Assembly: GCA_947503175.1 (NCBI GenBank)
Contig: CANNCO010000003.1
Coordinates: 193,501-257,500 of the forward strand
Reading direction: 5' to 3'
Source: an uncultured Paracoccaceae bacterium
GTDB lineage: Bacteria; Pseudomonadota; Alphaproteobacteria; Rhodobacterales; Rhodobacteraceae
Length of the DNA stretch: 64,000 nucleotides
In this document: in pieces, positions 9,124 through 16,900 of the stretch
How the letters are laid out: each line of letters begins with the position of its first letter
Numbering within the stretch: the stretch's first letter is position 1
Notes under the pieces: generated by a model
Databases searched by the model: none
What the model was told of the DNA's origin: nothing
Seen by the model: the letters and a program-made list of their open reading frames with translations, nothing else
Position numbers and translations under genes: made by a program

Positions 9124-10073
9124 TCCCGGGGGGCCGCCGCGCGCCGCAGCCTGTCATTGATCGCACGGCCAAGCCCGTGATCCGGGATCGGCGCGACGGC
9201 AATCCCGTCAAACCCGCCTTCATCGAGCGTCCGCAGATGGGCGAACAAGTTCGCTGCAGCTTCGGTAAGATCTCCGCTGGCTGAAAGCGTCAAATCGCCT
9301 TTGACCGGGCCGAAGCCCAGCAGAGCTTCGCCCGCATCGGCCGTCGTTGCCGCAAGCCGCACGCCAGCTTTTGGTGCGTAATGGGAGGCGAGTTGGCCCG
9401 GCGCCGACACGCCGTCGCGGCTGGGATCGGCGTGGTCCAGCGTCGTGCCCAAACACGCCTCGAGCGCCTCAACCGGCAGGCCACCGGGACGCAACATCAC
9501 TGGCGGCGGACCGGGTGAAACAATCGTGGACTCGAGCCCAACACTGCAGCTTCCGCCGTCCAGCACAGCCGCAATGCGACCGTTCAAACCGGCCAGAACA
9601 TGCTCTGCGCGGGTCGGGCTGATGCGCCCGGACGGATTCGCAGAGGGCGCGGCGACCGGAATACCCGCCTTCCGCAGGAGCGACTGCGCGAGCGGGTTCT
9701 CAGGAACCCGGACCGCAACCGTCGGGAACCCTGCCGTCACCAGATCCGACAGCCCAGCTTCGGGACGGACGGGCAAGACGAGGGTGAGGGGACCGGGCCA
9801 GAACGCCTCTGCAAGCCGCAGGGCATCGCCATTGAACTCGGCAATTGCTCGGGCGGCAGTGAGATCGGCCACGTGAACGATCAGCGGGTTAAACTCCGGG
9901 CGATTCTTGGCGGCAAAGACGGCGGCAACCGCCCGGCCATTGGTCGCATCGGCACCAAGCCCGTAAACCGTCTCGGTCGAGAATGCGACCAGCGCGCCTT
10001 GCCGCAAAAGCTCCGCCGCCTCGTCAAGTCCCGCGTCGTCCGGGGCCAGTACTCTTGTCGTTTTCCCGGTCAT
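9120..10073 (-). CDS. L-threonylcarbamoyladenylate synthase (Sua5/YwlC type)
   Basis: This enzyme makes threonylcarbamoyl-AMP from threonine, bicarbonate and ATP, the first step in t6A modification at tRNA position 37. The 317-residue length indicates the two-domain Sua5 form: a YrdC domain with GALVAFSTETVYGLGADA (residues 28-45) and KNRPEFNPLIVHV, then a C-terminal Sua5 domain (about 215-317) beginning near PGQLASHYAPK. Short TsaC forms lack the second domain. The stop codon overlaps that of the convergent yqgE-type gene. The partner t6A genes (tsaB, tsaD, tsaE) are not in the window. Confidence 0.94.
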   Translation of the reverse strand: MTGKTTRVLAPDDAGLDEAAELLRQGALVAFSTETVYGLGADATNGRAVAAVFAAKNRPEFNPLIVHVADLTAARAIAEFNGDALRLAEAFWPGPLTLVLPVRPEAGLSDLVTAGFPTVAVRVPENPLAQSLLRKAGIPVAAPSANPSGRISPTRAEHVLAGLNGRIAAVLDGGSCSVGLESTIVSPGPPPVMLRPGGLPVEALEACLGTTLDHADPSRDGVSAPGQLASHYAPKAGVRLAATTADAGEALLGFGPVKGDLTLSASGDLTEAAANLFAHLRTLDEGGFDGIAVAPIPDHGLGRAINDRLRRAAAPRD

Positions 10074-10186
10074 ACCCTGACGCCGCGTTCCTCTTGATGA
10101 TCGGACCCAGCAATTGCATCCTTCACCTTCGTGCGACGCCTAGTGCGTCATGCGCGCGTTGCCAAGTCATGACCGGGGGGATTTCG

Positions 10187-11899
10187 ATGAGCTATACCGC
10201 ACCTGTCGACGAGTTTCGGTTTCTGATGGACAACGTGATCGGCTTTCAGAGCCTGCGCGACCGGCGTGCGGATGAAACGACCGAACCCGATACCGTCGCC
10301 GCGATCCTGACCGAAGCAAGTGCGATCTGCAGGGATATCCTTGCCCCTTTGCGGCGCAGCGGCGACACGACGCCCTCGGCCCTCGAGAACGGCCTTGTCA
10401 GAACGCCGCCGGGATATCGTGATGCCTATCGGGCGCTCGCCGATGGCGGCTGGATGGGGATGACCGCCGCGCCCGAATGGGGCGGGCTGGGCCTGCCCGT
10501 GACAGTCTCGGGCGCAGTCCATGAGATGATGTCGGGGGCTTGTCTCGCCATGGAGCTGAACCCGCTTCTGACCCAGGGCCAGATAGCCGCGCTCAGCGCC
10601 CATGCCAGCGACGAGATCAAGGCGCTCTACCTACCAAGGCTGGTTGCGGGGACTTGGGCAGGAACGATGAACCTGACCGAACCGCAGGCCGGTTCCGACG
10701 TAGGCGCATTGCGCACCAAGGCCGTGCCTGCCAGCGATGGAACCTACCGCATCACCGGCCAGAAGATCTATATCACATGGGCCGATAGCGACCTGTCCGA
10801 GAACATCTGTCATCTGGTGCTGGCCCGGCTCGAGGGCGCACCTTCGGGGACGCGCGGGATCAGCCTGTTCCTTGTGCCGAAGTTTCTTCCCGATGCCGAT
10901 GGCACGCTTGGCCACCGCAACGATCTTCGGGTCGTCAGCCTTGAGCACAAGCTGGGCCTTCATGCCAGCCCGACAGCCGTGATGGAGTATTCGGACGCGA
11001 CCGGCTGGCTGATCGGGGCCGAGAATGGCGGGATGGCTGCCATGTTCACGATGATGAACGATGCAAGACTGAACTGTGCCATTCAGGCAGTCGGCGTGGC
11101 CGAGGCCGCCTTTCAGCAGGCGCTGCAGTTTGCGCAGAACCGCAAGCAGGGCGAGACAGACGGTCCAACCGGTGCGATCATCGAACATGCGGATGTGCGC
11201 CGGATGCTTGTCTGGATGCGGGCCCGAACCCAGGCCGCAAGGGCGCTCGCCCTGTCCTGCGCGGTCGCCATCGACATGGAACGTGAAACAGGGGCGGCAA
11301 ACTGGGCCGCGCGGGCCGCATTTCTCACGCCGATCGCCAAGGCCTTCTGCACACAGGTCGGCGTTGATGTGGCGCAGGAGGCCATCCAGGTCCATGGCGG
11401 GATGGGCGTGATCGAGGAGACCGGTGTCGCGCAATTCTTGCGCGATGTCCGCGTTTCGACGATTTACGAAGGCACAAGCGGCATTCAGGCGATGGACCTT
11501 GTCGACCGCAAGATGCGCGACAATGGCGAGGCCGCCTTCGCGCTGCTCGATGAAATCGAAGAACAGGCAGAGGCCGCGCGCGGCACCTTCCCCGAGATTG
11601 CGACCAAGGTCTGGGACGCGACCGAAAACCTGCGCGAAGCGACCGAGTGGATACTGGTGCAACGCAACTTGAACGACCGGTTCGCGGGCAGCCTGCCCTA
11701 TCTCCACGCATGGGGCACGGTTCTGGGCGCCCATTTCCATATCGTCTCGGCAATGGCAGAGGGTCCCGACAGCCCACGCGCCGCGCTTGCCCGCAGTTTC
11801 GTTCTGCGACAGCTTCCGGCGCATCAGGGCCTGTTGGCCGAAGCGACCGTCGGTGCCGATGACCTTTTTGCCCTTACCCCGGAAGCCCTCACTTCATGA
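10187..11899 (+). CDS. Acyl-CoA dehydrogenase, long form with C-terminal domain
   Basis: It oxidises an acyl-CoA to the enoyl-CoA using FAD, passing electrons to ETF and then the ETF-ubiquinone oxidoreductase encoded at 20.8 kb. The 570-residue size, longer than the standard 380, fits the bacterial subgroup with an extra C-terminal domain. Motifs seen: LTEPQAGSDVGALRTKA (FAD/substrate contact), GMGVIEETGVAQFLRDVRVS and IYEGTSGIQAMDLVDRK, whose glutamate is the likely catalytic base. The ATG at 10187 has a GGGGGGA ribosome-binding site. The stop overlaps by 4 nt the next gene, a metallo-hydrolase, suggesting a fatty-acid or thioester degradation pair. Confidence 0.92.
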   Translation: MSYTAPVDEFRFLMDNVIGFQSLRDRRADETTEPDTVAAILTEASAICRDILAPLRRSGDTTPSALENGLVRTPPGYRDAYRALADGGWMGMTAAPEWGGLGLPVTVSGAVHEMMSGACLAMELNPLLTQGQIAALSAHASDEIKALYLPRLVAGTWAGTMNLTEPQAGSDVGALRTKAVPASDGTYRITGQKIYITWADSDLSENICHLVLARLEGAPSGTRGISLFLVPKFLPDADGTLGHRNDLRVVSLEHKLGLHASPTAVMEYSDATGWLIGAENGGMAAMFTMMNDARLNCAIQAVGVAEAAFQQALQFAQNRKQGETDGPTGAIIEHADVRRMLVWMRARTQAARALALSCAVAIDMERETGAANWAARAAFLTPIAKAFCTQVGVDVAQEAIQVHGGMGVIEETGVAQFLRDVRVSTIYEGTSGIQAMDLVDRKMRDNGEAAFALLDEIEEQAEAARGTFPEIATKVWDATENLREATEWILVQRNLNDRFAGSLPYLHAWGTVLGAHFHIVSAMAEGPDSPRAALARSFVLRQLPAHQGLLAEATVGADDLFALTPEALTS

Positions 11900-12945
11900 A
11901 AGATGACGACCCCGGGAAGATTGCGTTTCCGTTTCCCGAGCCTCCCGCCGAAGGGGCCGTCACAGAGGTTGCGGACGGCATTCTCTGGGCCCGCCTGCCC
12001 CTGCCCATGGCGCTTGATCACGTCAACGTCTATGCGCTGGACGACGGGGATGCCTGGACGGTCGTCGATACCGGCATGGCCTCGCGCCGGAGCCGCGCCA
12101 TCTGGAACAGGCTGATCGACGGCCCGCTGTCAGACCGTCCCATCGGGCGGGTGATCGTTACCCATCACCATCCCGACCACGTGGGTCTTGCCGGTTGGAT
12201 GATGGCGGAATTCAGAGCGAAACTGCTGACGACCCGCACATCATGGCTGTTCGCCCGTATGTTGCAACTCGATGCGCAGGACCGGCCGGTGCCCGAAGCC
12301 GTCGCCTTCTGGAAGGCCGCGGGCATGGACCCGGCCATTCTTCAAAGCCGAATGGACGAGCGGCCCTTCAACTACGCCGATTGCACCGCACCCCTGCCCC
12401 TTGGGTTTCAGAAACTGAGCGAGGGAACCGTTCTGACCGCGGGCGGGCGTGACTGGACGGTCCGGCTCGGCAGTGGCCATGCACCCGATCACGCGACGCT
12501 GTGGAGCACCGACGGCACGCTGGTGATCGGCGGCGACCAGCTTCTTCCGGGGATATCGCCCAATCTAGGGGTCTATGCGACCGAGCCCGAGGGCGATCCC
12601 GTGGCGGACTGGATCGAAACCTGCGACCGGCTGGCCGCATTCGCGACGCCCGGTCAGCTTGTGCTGCCCGGCCACAAGCTTCCCTATACCGGCCTTCCGA
12701 CCCGGCTGCGCCAGTTGTCGGAGAATCACCATGGCGCGCTGACGCGCCTGACGCGGCATCTCGAAAGCCCCGCGACGGCGGCACAGTGTTTCCAGCCGCT
12801 CTTCGGACGCGAGATCCGGCCCGGCGAATACGGGCTGGCGCTGGTGGAGGCGATGGCCCATTGCCTGCACCTGTGGCACAAGGGCGAGGTGACGCGTGAG
12901 GTGACGGAGAACGGCATATGGCTGTGGACGACAAAGCAGAACTGA
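11896..12945 (+). CDS. MBL-fold metallo-hydrolase
   Basis: The 349-residue protein belongs to the metallo-beta-lactamase fold, with the metal-binding run THHHPDH at residues 89-95, a second histidine at GSGHAPDH, the GGDQLL aspartate, and LPGHKLPYTG for the final ligand. Members act on thioesters, lactones, phosphodiesters or thiols; the substrate here is unknown. Because its start overlaps the acyl-CoA dehydrogenase stop, a thioester or acyl-related substrate is a reasonable guess. The last 28 bases overlap the next reading frame. Confidence 0.88.
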   Translation: MKDDDPGKIAFPFPEPPAEGAVTEVADGILWARLPLPMALDHVNVYALDDGDAWTVVDTGMASRRSRAIWNRLIDGPLSDRPIGRVIVTHHHPDHVGLAGWMMAEFRAKLLTTRTSWLFARMLQLDAQDRPVPEAVAFWKAAGMDPAILQSRMDERPFNYADCTAPLPLGFQKLSEGTVLTAGGRDWTVRLGSGHAPDHATLWSTDGTLVIGGDQLLPGISPNLGVYATEPEGDPVADWIETCDRLAAFATPGQLVLPGHKLPYTGLPTRLRQLSENHHGALTRLTRHLESPATAAQCFQPLFGREIRPGEYGLALVEAMAHCLHLWHKGEVTREVTENGIWLWTTKQN

Positions 12946-13385
12946 CATCACAGAAAGACGAACCTTGCGGACGTGCCGTCCATGCCGATCCTGATGCCCG
13001 CCCCACGCCGGAACAGGAACCCCTGCCAAAGGGCATCTCCCGGAAACCGCAAGGGGACAAGAGTGCGGCAGAATGGGCATGGGAACGCCTGATCCTCTAT
13101 ATCCGCAACTTCGAAGCCCAGCTTGATCAGGAGCACGAGATTGCCATCGGTGTGACCGACAGCGGCGCCGGCCTTTTGCGGATCGAAGGGATGGGATACT
13201 TCGACCCGGACATCGTGACCTTCTACGGCATCGATCCGTCAGGAGCGCGCAGCCAGTTGATTCAGCATGTCACGCAACTGAATGTCGCCCTGCGCGCCAT
13301 CGCCAAGCCAGGCAGCCAGCCCGAACCCAGAAGGATCGGATTTCGGCTGGCTGAAGAGCTCGAAGACGCCGGCAAGGACGACTGA
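12918..13385 (+). CDS. DUF6173 family protein
   Basis: A 155-residue soluble protein with a charged, proline-rich first 50 residues and a conserved core from about residue 53 (SAAEWAWERLILYIRNFEAQ) through GVTDSGAGLLRIEGMGYFDPDI and SRSQL-type segments. I recognise it as the DUF6173 type seen in alphaproteobacteria; no function is known. The ATG at 12918 lies within the 3' end of the MBL hydrolase gene and has GGAGA upstream, so translation is likely coupled. Confidence 0.78.
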   Translation: MAVDDKAELTSQKDEPCGRAVHADPDARPTPEQEPLPKGISRKPQGDKSAAEWAWERLILYIRNFEAQLDQEHEIAIGVTDSGAGLLRIEGMGYFDPDIVTFYGIDPSGARSQLIQHVTQLNVALRAIAKPGSQPEPRRIGFRLAEELEDAGKDD

Positions 13386-13476
13386 CCTGCGGCCCTTTTT
13401 CACAGCATTGTCCCCCGTGACAGCACCATGTGAATGGGATATCCAACTCACCGAAAGCAAATCCGAAGGAACCGAA

Positions 13477-13611
13477 ATGGCAGAACACAAGCCGGGCTCG
13501 ATGAATATCGAAGAGCAAGAAAAAACCTTTGACGGTTTCATCAAATGGTCCATCCGTGTCGTGATCGCCTCTTTTGCGATCCTGCTGTTGCTCGCGGTAT
13601 TCAACAGTTAA
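13477..13611 (+). CDS. aa3-type cytochrome c oxidase subunit IV
   Basis: The 44-residue protein has a polar N-terminus (MAEHKPGSMNIEEQEKTFDG), then one membrane helix (about residues 22-42) ending in a short AVFNS tail. This is the pattern of the small subunit IV of the alphaproteobacterial aa3 oxidase, a single-helix protein that packs on the side of the complex in the cytoplasmic membrane. The other oxidase subunits are not in this window. It stands alone with its own AAGGA-type ribosome-binding site. Confidence 0.85.
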   Translation: MAEHKPGSMNIEEQEKTFDGFIKWSIRVVIASFAILLLLAVFNS

Positions 13612-13637
13612 TCCGCAGCGCGGCCGGAGGCACCAAA

Positions 13638-14255
13638 ATGCTGGCACGCTTGGCGGGCGTCCTGGGACTGGTCGTTCTGGCCGGATGCGGTGCCGAACCC
13701 ACATGGGCCCCCGAGGTAGAAGTCCATCGTGCCCTCTGGCGCGACGAAGGCCCGGCGACGCTGACGCTTTTCACGGTTATCAACGTACGCAATGGCTCTG
13801 GCGCCCATTCGGCACTGATGGTGAACGGCGATCACCGGGCGATGTTCGACCCTGCGGGCACGTTCTATCATCCGGCGGCACCCGAACGGAACGATGTGCA
13901 TTTCGGGATCACTGAAAACGTGCTCAAGGTCTATATCGACTACCATGCACGCGAGACTTTCGATGTCCGCATTCAGGAGATTGAGGTTTCGCGGGCAGTC
14001 GCGCGCATGGCGATGCGCGAAATCCAGAATTACGGCGCCGTGCCGAAAGCCCACTGCAATATCGCGGTAACCTCGATTCTGGCGCGACTTCCGGGGTTCG
14101 AAAGCGTTCCGCGCGGCTGGTACCCAAAACGCACGACCGCGTGGTTTGCGACCCTTCCCGGCGTATCTGACCGGACAGTCACGGACGATGATGCCGACAG
14201 CAATCACGGTGTTCTCCTGCGCGCCGGGAAGCCCGAAATCCCCGAAGACTTCTAG
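13638..14255 (+). CDS. Conserved lipoprotein of unknown function
   Basis: The 205-residue product begins with a lipoprotein signal peptide whose lipobox is LAGC (cysteine near residue 17), so it should be anchored to a membrane facing the periplasm. The mature part contains HSALMVNGDHRAMFDPAGTF and a cysteine in KAHCNIAVTSIL, and ends in an acidic tail. The pattern is conserved in Rhodobacteraceae as far as I recall, but I know no function. It follows the oxidase subunit IV gene by 26 bases; this may be chance or a shared transcript. Confidence 0.75.
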   Translation: MLARLAGVLGLVVLAGCGAEPTWAPEVEVHRALWRDEGPATLTLFTVINVRNGSGAHSALMVNGDHRAMFDPAGTFYHPAAPERNDVHFGITENVLKVYIDYHARETFDVRIQEIEVSRAVARMAMREIQNYGAVPKAHCNIAVTSILARLPGFESVPRGWYPKRTTAWFATLPGVSDRTVTDDDADSNHGVLLRAGKPEIPEDF

Positions 14256-14377
14256 ACCCCGGACGGCATCGTCACCGCGACGCCCCGTCGATATCGCGTT
14301 TTTGGGTCTGGAGGAAGGCATACGCCGCGCCTAGACTGTGCAGCGATTGCCCAATTTCAAGCTACACGCAGGATCAC

Positions 14378-15262
14378 ATGGCTATTCTGGACGAAAACAG
14401 CGATCTGATCATCGCCCCCGACCCCGCGCATCCGCGTCTTACCCGCGCGGTCACGGGAACCGATCACACAGGCGCGGCAACCGAGATATCGGTGGTCGAG
14501 GAACGTCCACTGACGATCTTTCTGAACGGGCAGGAAATCGTGACAGCCATGACGATCGGCGACTATCCCGAATACCTTGCCATAGGGTTTCTCAAGAATC
14601 AGGGCATGCTTCAACCGGGCGAAAAGATCACCGGCGTCGACTATGACGATGATCTGGAAACCGTGGTGGTGCGCACCGATGGCCAGACCCGCTATGAAGA
14701 GAAGCTCAAGAAAAAGACCCGGACGTCTGGTTGCGCGGTGGGCACGGTGTTCGGCGATATGATGGAGGGCCTTGATGGCCTGACCCTGCCCGCAACCCCG
14801 GTAAAGACGTCTTGGCTTTACACGCTGTCGGCGCGGATCAACCGCACCCCGTCGCTATACCTTGAAGCAGGGGCAATACATGGCACGGTTCTTTGCCGCG
14901 AGGACCGTCCGCTGGTCTATATGGAGGATGTGGGCCGCCATAACGCGGTCGACAAGATCGCGGGATGGATGCTCTCCGAGGGCGAAAGCCCGGATGACAA
15001 GATCCTCTACACCACCGGTCGGCTGACCTCCGAGATGGTAATCAAGACGGCGCTGATGGGCATCCCCGTCCTCGCCTCGCGCTCCGGCTTTACCGCGTGG
15101 GGCGTCGAGATCGCACAACAGGTCGGCCTCACCCTGATCGGCCGGATGCGCGGACAGCGCTTCGTCTGTCTGTCCGGCGAAGAACGTCTTGTGCGCGATG
15201 CGGATCCGGCGGCGGTGGGTGACGAAGAGAGAAAACATCGCCGGAAAGGGGCGCGGGTATGA
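14378..15262 (+). CDS. fdhD: Formate dehydrogenase accessory sulfurtransferase FdhD
   Basis: FdhD passes sulfur from the cysteine desulfurase to the molybdenum cofactor, needed to activate formate dehydrogenase. The 294-residue product has PLTIFLNGQEIVTAMTIG, EYLAIGFL, VYMEDVGRHNAVDKI and the redox loop TSGCAVGTVFG. In E. coli the loop carries CxxC; here the first cysteine (C119) is kept and the second position is glycine (residue 122). No formate dehydrogenase structural genes are in the window. It heads a chain of five genes overlapping by 4 nt each, all but one for Moco. Confidence 0.93.
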   Translation: MAILDENSDLIIAPDPAHPRLTRAVTGTDHTGAATEISVVEERPLTIFLNGQEIVTAMTIGDYPEYLAIGFLKNQGMLQPGEKITGVDYDDDLETVVVRTDGQTRYEEKLKKKTRTSGCAVGTVFGDMMEGLDGLTLPATPVKTSWLYTLSARINRTPSLYLEAGAIHGTVLCREDRPLVYMEDVGRHNAVDKIAGWMLSEGESPDDKILYTTGRLTSEMVIKTALMGIPVLASRSGFTAWGVEIAQQVGLTLIGRMRGQRFVCLSGEERLVRDADPAAVGDEERKHRRKGARV

Positions 15263-15804
15263 TGGGTACGACCCGTACCTATCGCTTCACCGACGATCCG
15301 GAAGCGCGCGACGAGGTTGCGGCGCTCCTGAGTGACAAGCACGGATCGACATTCCAGTTCCGCCATTACCGGTTGCGCACAGCGGTTGCGATGTTCGGGG
15401 CGGGTATGGCTGCGGTGGTGGTGATAGCCGCGCTTTCTCGCGCCCTGTCGGTTCCCCATGACATTGCCGTCTGGCTCGTCTTTGCCGCTGCGCTAGCGGG
15501 TGTGTACCTCTGGCGCCGTTACACAATCTTCGCAAATCGCAGAATGGCCGAAGAGGCACACTCGGACTCTCCACTGACCGAGGGAGAGACGATCTGGGAG
15601 ATGAGTGCCGACGGGTTGAATATCTCGAACGCAGTTTCTGACATCCATCTCAAGTGGGCGGCGTTGGATACGGTGCTGAAGGGCACGAAGGGCCTTGGTC
15701 TTGGGTCAAGCTCGGTCTTCTTCGTCATTCCGACGGCCGCGGTTGGATCAAAGGCCGATGTGGATGCGCTCTGCCGCGAGATCGCGAACTGGAGGGCGGC
15801 ATGA
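15259..15804 (+). CDS. YcxB-like membrane protein within the Moco operon
   Basis: The 181-residue protein has two adjacent transmembrane helices (about residues 40-61 and 66-85) followed by a soluble part containing WEMSADGLNISNAVSDIHLKWAALD, a pattern seen in YcxB-like (PH-like) proteins, ending with SSVFFVIPTAAVG. Its function is unknown. The start overlaps the fdhD stop by 4 nt and its stop overlaps mobA by 4 nt, so it is translated together with the Moco genes. A second ATG one codon downstream is also possible as the start. Confidence 0.7.
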   Translation: MMGTTRTYRFTDDPEARDEVAALLSDKHGSTFQFRHYRLRTAVAMFGAGMAAVVVIAALSRALSVPHDIAVWLVFAAALAGVYLWRRYTIFANRRMAEEAHSDSPLTEGETIWEMSADGLNISNAVSDIHLKWAALDTVLKGTKGLGLGSSSVFFVIPTAAVGSKADVDALCREIANWRAA

Positions 15805-16409
15805 CCGCGGGAGTGATCCTTGCCGGTGGACTCGCCACCCGCATGGGCGGCGGCGATAAGTCCCTTCTGCCTCTGAGCGGCCGTCCGATCCTTTCCCAGG
15901 TGATCGACCGGTTGCGCCCGCAGGTCGGCGCCATGGCCCTGAATGCAAACGGCGACCCGGCGCGGTTCGCCGAGTTCGGACTGCCGGTCCTTGCCGATAG
16001 TGTAACGGGCTATGCGGGGCCGCTGGCCGGGGTCCTCGCGGGCCTCGATTGGGCCGCCGAGACGGGGGCCGAAAGCATCGTGACCGTCGCCGCTGACACG
16101 CCGTTTTTCCCAATGGACCTGACCGACCGGCTGACCACCGCGGCACGCGACGCGGACGTATCGATCGCCCTCGCCGCCACGCCCGACCCCAAACGCGGCA
16201 CTGCACGGCACCCGACATTCGGTCTCTGGCCGGTCGCCCTGCGCGACGACCTGCGCGCAGCCCTGAATGAGGGGGTGCGCAAGGTCGTCCTCTGGACCGA
16301 CCGGCACGGCGCGGCGACAGCCCATTTCGAAGCCGAACCATTCGACCCTTTCTTCAATATCAACACGCCCGAAGACCTGACCCGGGCCCAAGCAATGGGA
16401 GCCGCATGA
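15801..16409 (+). CDS. mobA: Molybdenum cofactor guanylyltransferase
   Basis: MobA transfers GMP from GTP to Mo-molybdopterin to make the guanine dinucleotide form used by DMSO-reductase-family enzymes, including formate dehydrogenases. The 202-residue product has the nucleotide-binding start VILAGGLATRMGGGDKSLL, a TVAADTPFFPMDL segment with the metal-binding aspartate, and FFNINTPEDL near the C-terminus. All are standard for the family. It is flanked by 4-nt overlaps with the YcxB-like gene and mobB. Confidence 0.95.
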   Translation: MTAGVILAGGLATRMGGGDKSLLPLSGRPILSQVIDRLRPQVGAMALNANGDPARFAEFGLPVLADSVTGYAGPLAGVLAGLDWAAETGAESIVTVAADTPFFPMDLTDRLTTAARDADVSIALAATPDPKRGTARHPTFGLWPVALRDDLRAALNEGVRKVVLWTDRHGAATAHFEAEPFDPFFNINTPEDLTRAQAMGAA

Positions 16410-16900
16410 AAGTCTGGGGCGTTGTGGGCTGGAAGAATTCCGGCAAGACGGGACTGATGGAACGACTGGTGGCCGAGTTCACCGGTCGGGGCCTGACCGT
16501 CTCGACCCTGAAACATGCCCACCACGCCTTCGACGTGGATCAGCCGGGCAAAGACAGCCACCGTCACCGCGTTGCCGGTGCGACCGAGGTCTTGCTGTCA
16601 TCGGGTCGGCGATGGGCCCTTATGCATGAGCTTCGGGACGAGGACGAACCCGGGCTGGAAGAGCTTCTGGCGCGGATGGCCCCGGTCGACCTGATCCTTG
16701 TGGAGGGCTTCAAGACGGGACCGCATCCGAAGGTCGAAGCAAACCGTGCCGAGACGCGTCAGTCGCTGCTGGCGCCGGGCAATCCGACGATCCGCATCGT
16801 GGCCTCGGACCAGACAATTGAAACCGGGGGCGCACCACTTCTTGACCTCGACGACACTGTCGGGATCGCCGACCATATCGCGAAAGAGCTGGAGCTGTGA
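16406..16900 (+). CDS. mobB: Molybdopterin-guanine dinucleotide biosynthesis protein B
   Basis: MobB is a GTP-binding partner of MobA in making the guanine dinucleotide cofactor. The 164-residue product has the P-loop GWKNSGKTGL at residues 6-15, a KHAHHAFDVDQPGKDSHRH segment typical of the family, and VDLILVEGFKTGPHPKVE. The next gene starts at a GTG whose last two bases are also part of this gene's TGA stop. Confidence 0.94.
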   Translation: MKVWGVVGWKNSGKTGLMERLVAEFTGRGLTVSTLKHAHHAFDVDQPGKDSHRHRVAGATEVLLSSGRRWALMHELRDEDEPGLEELLARMAPVDLILVEGFKTGPHPKVEANRAETRQSLLAPGNPTIRIVASDQTIETGGAPLLDLDDTVGIADHIAKELEL

